Below are positions 1 to 7,117 of a stretch of 10,385 nt of DNA, piece by piece. A program made the position numbers and the translations under genes. The DNA comes from Paludibacter sp. (GTDB lineage Bacteria; Bacteroidota; Bacteroidia; Bacteroidales; Paludibacteraceae), in contig JAQTOL010000071.1 of NCBI GenBank assembly GCA_028748945.1, forward strand, positions 1 to 10,385, in the 5' to 3' direction. Below the pieces are notes generated by a model, which saw only the letters and a list, made by a program, of their open reading frames with translations, searched no databases and was not told the origin of the DNA. Within the stretch, counting starts at the first letter, position 1. Each line of letters begins with the position of its first letter.

Positions 1-219
1 CCAGAATAAGAACTATTACAGTTATATTTTTAAATTTTGAAGTCATAAGAGGATTGTTTCTTTTATCCAACAACGTTTGAATTGGAAGAGTTTTAATAAT
101 TAGATATTATATAAATTAGTTGAATACTGAATTTTCAATTTTCAAGATCAGAATGATTGATAAATAATAAAGTCTATTTAACACAGAACTAAGTAAAAAT
201 AAAAATTGTTTGCAATTCT
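1..219. other. AT-rich non-coding stretch left of the small STAS-like gene
   Basis: I see no gene, RNA gene or mobile-element end here. The DNA is strongly AT-rich, with stop codons in every frame. The only structure I can point to is the weak hairpin at its right end, listed separately as a possible terminator. The next gene to the left lies outside the window. Confidence 0.5.
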
Positions 220-220
220 T
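201..220 (-). terminator. Weak AT-rich hairpin after the small minus-strand gene
   Basis: On the minus strand, AAGAATTG can pair with CAATTTTT (8 bp including one G-U pair) around a 4-nt CAAA loop. The hairpin starts at the stop codon of the 123-residue gene and continues into a T-rich run. The position and the T-rich tail fit an intrinsic terminator, but the stem has only one G-C pair and would be unstable, so this is tentative. Confidence 0.35.
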
Positions 221-591
221 CATAAACTTTCAAGCCATTTCATAGCTGCATTTTCTTCCTGAAACGCTCTTATCGGAATGCCTTTGTTATAGCAGGTACA
301 TTCTAAGAAGGAATAGAAATCCCAATCTTCTTTATTTGCGATGTAGGCTGTTGGAATATGCCTTAATTCGGTGTCAATATAATCAAAATGAGTTGAAAAC
401 CAACAATATGCTTCTCCAATTGAAATTCTGTTTTTTGACAGTCGATTATCGAAAACCATTTTGTATTTCAGCTCTTTTGCTTTCAACATAATTTTCAATC
501 CCATTGCAACAGCTTCTTCTGTTATTATTTCACCCGTCGTTATAACATCAATCGTTTGGTTCTTTGAATTTATTTCATAAGTATACTTCAT
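220..591 (-). CDS. Small protein, possibly SpoIIAA/STAS-like fold
   Basis: A 123-residue soluble protein with no signal peptide, no transmembrane segment and no lipobox. I do not recognise it with certainty. Its layout is strand (YTYEI), strand (IDVITTG), helix (22-40), strand (YKMVFDN, 43-49), helix (58-68), strand (TAYIAN, 81-86), helix (89-101), strand and a final helix ending AAMKWLESL. This alternating pattern and the closing A-x-x-WL helix resemble small SpoIIAA-like/STAS proteins that are common in Bacteroidota and mostly of unknown function. Three residues are Cys (63, 98, 100) and there are many aromatics. The start is the only Met near the N-terminus; an AAAGGA stretch lies about 13 nt upstream of it. 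It is separated from the sus operon by a strong terminator, so it is probably an independent gene with no functional link to glycan uptake. The coding call is firm; the fold assignment is inference. Confidence 0.75.
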   Translation of the reverse strand: MKYTYEINSKNQTIDVITTGEIITEEAVAMGLKIMLKAKELKYKMVFDNRLSKNRISIGEAYCWFSTHFDYIDTELRHIPTAYIANKEDWDFYSFLECTCYNKGIPIRAFQEENAAMKWLESL

Positions 592-694
592 GTTTTAATT
601 TTTGTCCTTTTAAATACTTATTTAGCTGTTTTACCACTGCATAAGCAATTGCGCTTTACTTGATTTTAAATGATAAATTTACTATGCACATTGA

Positions 695-702
695 CAAGAA
701 TA
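695..702 (-). promoter_or_regulatory. Possible degenerate -7 box for the small gene
   Basis: The minus strand reads TATTCTTG, one mismatch from the Bacteroidetes -7 consensus TAnnTTTG, about 100 nt upstream of the 123-residue gene and beyond the sus terminator. No good TTTG element is visible at the expected -33 distance. An AT-rich stretch yields near-matches easily, so this is only a candidate. Confidence 0.2.
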
Positions 703-741
703 TATAACATATATAATGCCTATTGAAAAAAATATATTTAT

Positions 742-776
742 AAAGGGCCGCCCGATTTGAAATCAGGCGACCCTTT
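742..776 (-). terminator. Intrinsic terminator of the susC-susD-susF operon
   Basis: Arms 742-756 and 762-776 form a 15-bp stem with a 5-nt loop, rich in G-C. In minus-strand RNA the two imperfect positions (748/770 and 753/765) are G-U wobbles, whereas in plus-strand RNA they would be C-A mismatches. Pairing is therefore complete only for the minus-strand transcript. After the stem that transcript runs into a U-rich tract. The hairpin starts about 25 nt past the stop codon of the SusF-like gene, so it closes the operon and isolates it from the 123-residue gene. Confidence 0.9.
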
Positions 777-800
777 TTTCATTTATTGAAAACTAAATAC

Positions 801-2246
801 TTATTGATTTACAAAACTCAGAGACAATGTTTCTATATTAGCTGTTATCACATAATTTCCGGCTGTAGTAATTGTCCATTTGTTATCATCAGCTTGTCCG
901 CCAATATGCCGGTACATGTGTGTATCGTCCGTACGCATATACATATCCTGACCCCAATCGCTATTGCGGTTAACAGGAAACTTAAATGCTCCTGCAAGCA
1001 TTGGTCCTGAGTATGTAAAGATACAACCATCTGTAGCATCTTCAGTCATTTCAATGGCACTTGTTATAGTCCAACCAATCGGAGTGGCATCGCCTACCAT
1101 ATATAATTTTTCGCGAGACATGCTGATAGAGTTATCCAGAAGATTCAGAGTAATGGTGTAATAACCTTTTTTTGCAATAGTCCATTTATCATCACCGGCC
1201 GTTCCTCCAACATGTAAATACATATGTGTGTCATCTACTTTTTCAAACATATCCTGACCCCAGTCAGCATTTCTATTAACAGGAAATTTGAATTCACCGG
1301 CTTTCATAACACCCTGATAGGTAAAAATAAACGGATTCGTTGTATTCTGTACCAAGGGAGTGGCATTGGAAATATCCCAACCATTAGGTGATGCATCACC
1401 TACTATGTAAATTGTACTGTAGGCCGGTAAATCTACCTTGCCAAATGTGATTGACTTATCAAGCAAACTAACTGTAATTTTATAAACAGCTGCTTCTGTA
1501 ATATTAAACTGATCATCGGGATCACTATCGGCTGTACGCAGAACAATATGGTTGTCGTCCGTACCTTTATTATATGAAGGGAGTAATTGACCCAATGTGG
1601 TGATTAATTTAAATGAACCTACACCCAATGAACCCAGATAAACAAATACTGTCGGATCACTTTGAGGTTTGAGTTCAAGGGCATTATTCAAATCAGTCCC
1701 TTTGGGAGATGCACTTCCATATAAATAAAGTGTTTTGCTAACCGGTTGATAAGGTTTAACAGAAACGTTTATTACCGGTGATGTTTCACCTGCAGTTGGT
1801 GTAGAGTAAATAGTAGAAATAATACGAGCTTCGAGATCAACTGCCGTACCCGGAGTACAGTCCCAATGAATCAGTAAACTGTCATTCAAATCACCTACAT
1901 TGAAACTTTTGGCGTAAACCCCCTTACCCATATCAAAAGTGATAGCTTTGGAAAAATCATTCCCTTTTTTATCAACCTGAAGCGAATAAGAAATAGCTGC
2001 ACCCGTTCCGTTATTTGTTCCGGATGTCCAGGTCAGATTAAAGGCTTCGTTTTGCACATTTTTCTGAGTCAGTTCCACAGTGGCTTTCGAAGCTGTCAGA
2101 GCCAGGGCTCCCGCTTTTACAACATTATCGGGTAATTCCTGATCGCAGGCCGAGAATATCAGAAGTGACAAAACCAGTATCAACGATATTCTGCTGTATT
2201 TAATGAGTTTATTTTTCAAAACTTCTGTTTTATTTAATTTTTTCAT
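801..2246 (-). CDS. SusE/SusF-family surface glycan-binding lipoprotein
   Basis: A 481-residue predicted lipoprotein that would bind glycan at the cell surface beside SusC/SusD. An unusually long basic n-region (about 20 residues) precedes the hydrophobic segment and a lipobox FSAC with Cys34; acidic residues follow (DQELPD), as in Bacteroidetes surface-export signals. Residues about 38-165 resemble the Ig-like SusE N-terminal domain. Three tandem modules follow: 171-270, 277-377 and 380-479. Modules 2 and 3 share GDA-x-P-x-GW, FKFPVNRN-x-DWGQDM, DDTHMY-x-H-x-GG and KWTI; about 55 of 99 positions are identical by hand alignment. Module 1 keeps the framework (YLYGSASPKG, VGSFKL, YKITVSLLDKSITF) but has Thr or Phe where the others have Trp. 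An N-terminal domain plus three modules and this length match B. thetaiotaomicron SusF better than the shorter SusE. It is the last gene of the operon, 33 nt after susD. The substrate is not determined. Confidence 0.9.
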   Translation of the reverse strand: MKKLNKTEVLKNKLIKYSRISLILVLSLLIFSACDQELPDNVVKAGALALTASKATVELTQKNVQNEAFNLTWTSGTNNGTGAAISYSLQVDKKGNDFSKAITFDMGKGVYAKSFNVGDLNDSLLIHWDCTPGTAVDLEARIISTIYSTPTAGETSPVINVSVKPYQPVSKTLYLYGSASPKGTDLNNALELKPQSDPTVFVYLGSLGVGSFKLITTLGQLLPSYNKGTDDNHIVLRTADSDPDDQFNITEAAVYKITVSLLDKSITFGKVDLPAYSTIYIVGDASPNGWDISNATPLVQNTTNPFIFTYQGVMKAGEFKFPVNRNADWGQDMFEKVDDTHMYLHVGGTAGDDKWTIAKKGYYTITLNLLDNSISMSREKLYMVGDATPIGWTITSAIEMTEDATDGCIFTYSGPMLAGAFKFPVNRNSDWGQDMYMRTDDTHMYRHIGGQADDNKWTITTAGNYVITANIETLSLSFVNQ

Positions 2247-2279
2247 ATTTTCTGTCTTTATATAATGGTTAAACAGCGA

Positions 2280-3773
2280 TTAATATCCTGTATTTTGAGT
2301 CAGATTTGGATTGGCATCACGTTCTTTTTGCGGAACAGGAAACAACAGATATTTAGAACTCATGTTTGATTTTCCAATCGAGTGCAAAAAGTCAATCCCG
2401 TATTGTCCGCCGTTAACACGAATCAGATCAAACCAGCGTTGTCCCTCAAAAGCGAGCTCCATACGACGTTCGTGCAAAATCTTCAAACGGAGATTAGCCT
2501 GATCCAACCCTGTTACATTTAATAATCCGGCACGAACACGCACTTTATTTAGTGTGGCATTGGCATCTGTTGCCAGTAATTGAGCTTCGGCAGTTTTACC
2601 TGTTTCATTTAAGGCTTCGGCTTTCATTAACAGGACATCAGAATATCTCAGAACAGGGAAATCCATAGGACTATCACTGGTGGTGGGAACAGTTGATAGC
2701 GGCACCAAAAATTTGCGCAGATTATATCCTGTAGTTGAATAAGACTTCTGATATACTTTGCCATCGAAGGTTGGACAACCATCGTATAACACAGTGACAT
2801 CTTTTCGTAAGTCGCCGGGTTCATAAGAATCGACAAATTCCTGAGTTGGCTGATCCCAACCATAAGCACCTGCAACCATATTTGAACCACGTGGACCTGT
2901 AAACGCACTTAGCCATGAACCCTGATTCTCGTTGCTCCAAAAATCATAACCGCCTCCACTAACATATTGAATCTCAAAAAGTGATTCGACTGAGTTTTTA
3001 GTAACCGGATTAAAATTGTCACCATAATTTGGATTTAATGCATAACCCAATGCTTTCACAGAATCACACAGATTGATTACCCGTTGATAGTTTCCAAGCG
3101 TTAGTTCCACCTTTGCCAGCATTCCTTCTGCCGAACCTTTTGAAGCACGCCCCTGATCGACTGCAGAATATTGTTCCCGTTCGGGTAATAAAGTAATTGC
3201 AGTACTTAAATCAGATTCAATTTGTTTATACACTTCGGCTTTTGCCGTTCTGAAAGGACGTAGGTCACCGTCCGGTTCTACAGGTTGAAGGACTAAAGGC
3301 ACATCACCAAAGAACTGAACTAAAATGAAATAGTAGTGTGCACGTAAGAAATAAGCTTCACCCAATACCCGGTTTTTCAGGTTCTCGCCGATAGTCATTC
3401 CCGGTACTTTTTGCAAAATAATATTACAACGTAAGATTCCGGGCCAGGGACCACGCCACATATCCAATACGCCCTGATTATCAGTGGATGTTACAAAGTT
3501 TGCTTCATCCTGTGTTTCAATACCGTCGGTCCCTCCTCCGGCACCAACAATACTGTTGCCGGCCATAATATCGGTTGTCCACATACGCATATTGTAAAGT
3601 TTCGGCCACTGCAAGGGCTGATAAGCACCATTGATGGCACCTACAGCATCGGCTTCGGTTCTAAAGAAATTGGATGTATTGATGGTGTCTTCCGGAACTT
3701 TATCCAGAAAATCGCTACATGCGGGTAGAAATGCAGCCACAACTGCTATTGAAAGATATTTTATGAATTTCAT
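2280..3773 (-). CDS. susD: SusD/RagB-family nutrient-uptake lipoprotein
   Basis: A 497-residue, apparently complete SusD homologue. Such proteins sit as lipoproteins on the outer membrane and act as a lid over the SusC barrel, delivering glycan to it. The signal peptide ends in the lipobox LPAC with Cys19, followed by the typical SDFLDKVPEDT start of mature SusD proteins and NFFRTEADAVGAINGAY (35-51). Family hallmarks are RAHYYFILVQFFGDVPL (144-160), YSDVLLMKAEALNE (377-390), RRMELAFEGQRWFDLIR (436-452) and the C-terminal FPVPQKERDANPNLTQNTGY. Helical TPR-like segments make up the core. It starts 19 nt after the susC stop, so the two are co-transcribed, as SusC/SusD pairs almost always are. 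The symbol is given by family; the ligand is unknown, and overall sequence is nearer to general RagB/SusD proteins than to the starch-binding SusD of B. thetaiotaomicron as I recall it. Confidence 0.95.
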   Translation of the reverse strand: MKFIKYLSIAVVAAFLPACSDFLDKVPEDTINTSNFFRTEADAVGAINGAYQPLQWPKLYNMRMWTTDIMAGNSIVGAGGGTDGIETQDEANFVTSTDNQGVLDMWRGPWPGILRCNIILQKVPGMTIGENLKNRVLGEAYFLRAHYYFILVQFFGDVPLVLQPVEPDGDLRPFRTAKAEVYKQIESDLSTAITLLPEREQYSAVDQGRASKGSAEGMLAKVELTLGNYQRVINLCDSVKALGYALNPNYGDNFNPVTKNSVESLFEIQYVSGGGYDFWSNENQGSWLSAFTGPRGSNMVAGAYGWDQPTQEFVDSYEPGDLRKDVTVLYDGCPTFDGKVYQKSYSTTGYNLRKFLVPLSTVPTTSDSPMDFPVLRYSDVLLMKAEALNETGKTAEAQLLATDANATLNKVRVRAGLLNVTGLDQANLRLKILHERRMELAFEGQRWFDLIRVNGGQYGIDFLHSIGKSNMSSKYLLFPVPQKERDANPNLTQNTGY

Positions 3774-3792
3774 ACTGTTTTGATTTTTAAGA

Positions 3793-6700
3793 TTAGATTC
3801 CTAAGTTAAAGCCAACACTGATGGTTCTGGTTACCGGATACAAATTGTTATCAATGCCATTAGTTCCTATTTCGGGATCAAAGCCGCTGTATTTTGTAAG
3901 CGTAAACAGGTTTTGAGCGGTCAAATAGAAACGGGCAGTTGAAAGTTGCACTTTTTTAGTCAACGATGCAGGTAAGGTATAACCTAAAGTCACATTTTTG
4001 ATTCTCAGGTACGAACCATCTTCCACATAACGGTCGGAAGGACGTGTGTTTTTGTTTGGGTCATTAAAAACCGCTCTTGGCATGGTGTTGCTTGTTCCTT
4101 CTCCCGTCCATCTGTTTAATGTTGCATCTGTCTGGTTTTGTGCAACAGCCATGGCTTCGCTCCAGAATCGATTGGCATTTATAATCTTATTGCCGGCCAC
4201 ACCCTGCAGGAATATTGATAAATCAATTCCTTTGTATGAGAAGGTATTGTTCATGGCAAAAATAAATGTCGGATTTGGATTGCCCAAATAGGTACGGTCT
4301 TTATCATCGATAACACCATCATTATTCAAATCCCTGAAGCGGATATCACCCGGTGATGTACGGTTGTTAGGGTCATTACCCGGAACCTGCAAAGCGTGAT
4401 TGTCAACTTCGGCCTGATTCTGGAAAATACCATCGGTTACAAATCCGTAGAATTCGTTGATTGGTAATCCTGCCTGAATTAAGGCAAGGTTTTGATTCAA
4501 CCCGATACTCCCACTCGACATTGGCACTGTATCGTTGATACTTATCACTTTATTAGCATTGAATGAAACATTGAAATTGGTATTCCATGCGAACGGACCG
4601 GTCAGGTTTTTAGTATTGACAGTCAACTCAATCCCTTTGTTTTCCATTTGTCCTGCATTGATAGATGGAACAAAAACATCGGAATAACCTGTAGAAACAG
4701 GAACTACCATGGGAACCAACATTTTATCGGTCAGTTTCAGATAAGCATCCAATGTTACTTCAACGCGTTGATTGAACATTGTAGCATCTATACCTATATT
4801 TCCCTGTTTCTGATTTTCCCATTGAACAAAGGGGTTTGGCATCACGGTCGGTACAATGGCCGAAACAACTGTATTGTTAAAGTTGTATTTAACCGTATTC
4901 AATTGGGATGCAAATGAGTAGTTTCCTATGCTTTGGTTTCCGGTTTCACCGAATCCGGCACGGATTTTCAAATCATTTACAAAAGTGATTGATTTAAAGA
5001 AATCTTCCTCGGAAATGCGCCAGGCTACCGAAGCCGATGGGAACAATCCATATTTATTTTTAGTACCGAAACGGGAAGAACCATCCTGACGGAGAGTGGC
5101 AGTAAACAAATATTTATCTGCATAAGCATAATTCACGCGCCCCATGTAAGAAAATGTTGACCAACTTGCAGTACTACCTCCAACGGTAGGAAGCAGAATG
5201 CCGTTGCTCAGTTGTTGAGTTGCATCGCTTGCAAAACTCTGAATAGAGCCGTTCATAAAATCGTACTGATTTTCCTGCGCGCTGGTACCGGCCATCAATC
5301 CCACTTTATGTTTACCAAATGTTTTATCGTAAGTAAACGTATTGTCCCACAACCAGGTAAGGTTTTTATTGTATTGTTCACCTAAATAAGATTGAGACTG
5401 AACACTGGTGTCCCAGGCACGTTCGGGCGACCATGTACGTGAATCCCAAAAATTAGCCTGCAACCCAAAGGTAGATTTAAACTTCAACTCTTTCAGTATT
5501 TGGATTTCTGCATATATGTTACCCATCAGGTTATATCCATTTGTAGAGTTATCCACCGTTTTGGCAGCACCAATCGGGTTGACAATATCACCCGAATACA
5601 AGGAACGACCAACAGGTCCTGTATATGTGCCATCAGTATGATAAATGTCTTGTGTTGGCAATGCCAGCATAGCATTCCGTATGTTGAAGTCACCGTTCGT
5701 TTTGATGTCGTGGTTCAAAGTAAGGCTGTTTCCAAACTTCAGAAACGACGTTATTTTACTGTCGGTATTCAACTGGAAAGTAAATTTTTTGTAACCGGTA
5801 TTGATAATGATACCATCCTGGCTGAAATAATTTCCGGATACATAAATATTTGTTTTATCCGTACCACCTGAGTAGTTCAATGAATAGTTTTGCATAGGGG
5901 CTGTTTGGAAAAATGCACCTAACCAGTCGGTACCAACACCCAGGCTGGCAGGATCGGCAAAGGCCGGATTCAGTGTTTGTCCTCCATTGGCCAGCATCTC
6001 GTTGTGCAACGAGGCAAACTGAGAGGCATTCAGCATCTTTACTTTATTGGTGGCATTCTGAACACCGTACGAATAGTTGAAGTTGATATGTGAAGTTCCG
6101 TTACCTCCATGTTTGGTGGTAACAATGATAACCCCATTTGCTCCCCGCGAACCGTAAATAGCCGTGGCAGAAGCGTCTTTCAATACCTGAACGGATTCCA
6201 CATCATCCATATTCAACTGATTCAAACCCCCATCAATCGGCAAACCGTCGATAACCACCAACGGATTGGAATCATTAATAGTTCCTGTACCCCGAATGCG
6301 GAAAGTAGCATCGGTACCGGGAGTTCCGGACGAAATAACCTGTACTCCTGCAGCACGTCCCTCCAAAGCATCGCTCAGGCTGGGAACAGGCAAAGATTTT
6401 AGATCGGAACTCTTAATGGTTGCGACTGAACCGGTGAGGACCTTTTTACGTTGGGTACCATAACCCACTACCACCACTTCGTCTAAAGATTTGGAACTTT
6501 CGGTTAGTTGAATCCGAAGCAATTGTCCGGTTGGAATTACTTCTTTTGTATCATATCCAATGTATGAAATGGATAAAACTGCATTGTTTACAGACTCACC
6601 GGGAATAGAAAACTTCCCATTGGAGTCCGTAATCGTACCGGTTTGAGTACCTTTTATTATAACATTTACTCCGATCAGCGGCTCCCCATTGGCATCGACA

Positions 6701-6813
6701 ATAATGCCGGAGATAGTTTTGGATGTAGTTTGTGCAACTACATGAGGCAAGACAAATAGCATGCTGCAAAACATCAGCAAGCTAAAGAGGCTTTTGTTGA
6801 AATTTACCATCAT
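3793..6813 (-). CDS. susC: SusC/RagA-family TonB-dependent outer-membrane transporter
   Basis: A 1006-residue, full-length SusC that would move oligosaccharides into the periplasm using TonB/ExbBD energy. Order of parts: signal peptide (1-28, ending HVVAQ); carboxypeptidase-D-like regulatory domain (about 33-105: ISGIIVDANGEPLIGVNVIIKG, SISYIGYDTKEV); TonB-box-like LDEVVVVGYGTQ (110-121); plug domain with FRIRGTGTI (171-179), PLVVIDGLPI (184-193) and LKDASATAIYGSRGANGVIIVTTK (211-234); then the beta-barrel to the C-terminus SVGFNLGI. There is no STN domain between signal peptide and carboxypeptidase-like domain, so it is not the type that signals to an anti-sigma factor; this agrees with the separate membrane regulator next door. 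It is the first gene of the operon. Two adjacent Met codons are possible starts (6813 and 6810). The final residue is Ile, where an aromatic residue is common in outer-membrane barrels; the call is not affected. Confidence 0.97.
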   Translation of the reverse strand: MMVNFNKSLFSLLMFCSMLFVLPHVVAQTTSKTISGIIVDANGEPLIGVNVIIKGTQTGTITDSNGKFSIPGESVNNAVLSISYIGYDTKEVIPTGQLLRIQLTESSKSLDEVVVVGYGTQRKKVLTGSVATIKSSDLKSLPVPSLSDALEGRAAGVQVISSGTPGTDATFRIRGTGTINDSNPLVVIDGLPIDGGLNQLNMDDVESVQVLKDASATAIYGSRGANGVIIVTTKHGGNGTSHINFNYSYGVQNATNKVKMLNASQFASLHNEMLANGGQTLNPAFADPASLGVGTDWLGAFFQTAPMQNYSLNYSGGTDKTNIYVSGNYFSQDGIIINTGYKKFTFQLNTDSKITSFLKFGNSLTLNHDIKTNGDFNIRNAMLALPTQDIYHTDGTYTGPVGRSLYSGDIVNPIGAAKTVDNSTNGYNLMGNIYAEIQILKELKFKSTFGLQANFWDSRTWSPERAWDTSVQSQSYLGEQYNKNLTWLWDNTFTYDKTFGKHKVGLMAGTSAQENQYDFMNGSIQSFASDATQQLSNGILLPTVGGSTASWSTFSYMGRVNYAYADKYLFTATLRQDGSSRFGTKNKYGLFPSASVAWRISEEDFFKSITFVNDLKIRAGFGETGNQSIGNYSFASQLNTVKYNFNNTVVSAIVPTVMPNPFVQWENQKQGNIGIDATMFNQRVEVTLDAYLKLTDKMLVPMVVPVSTGYSDVFVPSINAGQMENKGIELTVNTKNLTGPFAWNTNFNVSFNANKVISINDTVPMSSGSIGLNQNLALIQAGLPINEFYGFVTDGIFQNQAEVDNHALQVPGNDPNNRTSPGDIRFRDLNNDGVIDDKDRTYLGNPNPTFIFAMNNTFSYKGIDLSIFLQGVAGNKIINANRFWSEAMAVAQNQTDATLNRWTGEGTSNTMPRAVFNDPNKNTRPSDRYVEDGSYLRIKNVTLGYTLPASLTKKVQLSTARFYLTAQNLFTLTKYSGFDPEIGTNGIDNNLYPVTRTISVGFNLGI

Positions 6814-6915
6814 TTTTTTATTTAAGGTTGTTTTTTATTACTTGTTGTCTCAAATCGGGTTATCAATAAACTTATATGCATCTTGGTTTGGTTGACATTT
6901 CGACTTTCGACAATG

Positions 6916-6923
6916 CAAATATA
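6916..6923 (-). promoter_or_regulatory. susC promoter, -7 box
   Basis: The minus strand reads TATATTTG, an exact match to the Bacteroidetes sigma-ABfr -7 consensus TAnnTTTG. Transcription would start about 5-8 nt downstream, giving a leader of about 95 nt for susC. No clear TTTG is found at the usual -33 spacing; a weak -33 is common in promoters that need an activator, which fits an inducible glycan operon. The spacing argument is inference. Confidence 0.7.
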
Positions 6924-6980
6924 GATTCATTCAACTCCAATGATTCATGCTGAAAATAAATTGTAGTGAAAACAGAGGGC

Positions 6981-7007
6981 CAAACAATCTACTTATCTTA
7001 CAAACAA
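6981..7007. repeat. CAAACAA direct repeat, candidate activator site
   Basis: Two exact copies of CAAACAA (6981-6987 and 7001-7007) start 20 bp apart, close to two helical turns, so they would face the same side of the DNA. They lie about 70-100 bp upstream of the inferred susC start, where an activator dimer could bind. A seven-base repeat in an AT-rich gap can arise by chance, so this stays a candidate operator only. Confidence 0.3.
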
Positions 7008-7117
7008 GTTATTGCGATATTTTTAATCAAAAAAAATGTAGTAGGTTTGGAGTAAAAAAAGAAGTAGTAAAAGGTATATTAGCTTTGATGACATTAAAAA
7101 AAACAATGTTTCGTTTC

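Larger units (their letters stand above)
6814..7117. promoter_or_regulatory. Regulatory gap between the regulator gene and susC
   Basis: This 304-bp AT-rich gap holds the susC promoter. From left to right on the plus strand: a leader of about 95 nt for susC (6814-6909); a tandem heptamer TTTCGAC (6898-6911) near the expected transcription start; the -7 box (6916-6923); a GATTCAT direct repeat (6924 and 6942); a CAAACAA direct repeat 20 bp apart (6981 and 7001); then A-rich DNA with runs of 7-8 A at 7029, 7054 and 7096. I see no convincing terminator for the upstream regulator gene, so some read-through into susC is possible. No reliable small ORF is present. Confidence 0.6.

Noticed and set aside
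786..1161. Plus-strand reading frames opposite the SusF-like gene
   Set aside because: They are antisense to conserved repeat modules and have no coding features of their own.
801..2246. Naming the locus as a starch utilisation system
   Set aside because: The SusF-like layout suggests it, but these repeats occur with other glycans, no amylase is present, and the SusD does not look like the starch-specific SusD.
3793..6813. SusC as a signal-transducing (STN-domain) transporter coupled to an anti-sigma factor
   Set aside because: The signal peptide is followed directly by the carboxypeptidase-like domain, no STN domain is present, and no sigma/anti-sigma gene pair is nearby.
6872..6898. Eight-codon upstream reading frame in the susC leader
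   Set aside because: It has no ribosome-binding signal and no recognisable peptide; one such short frame is expected by chance in a leader of this length.
7022..7103. A-runs at 7029, 7054, 7069 and 7096 as phased bent DNA
   Set aside because: The centre distances (about 24, 14 and 29 bp) do not follow the 10-11 bp helical period.
7091..7109. ACATT/AATGT hairpin with an A-run, as terminator of the regulator gene
   Set aside because: The stem is only 5 bp, almost all A-T, and the T-run on the minus strand lies in the loop, not after the stem.
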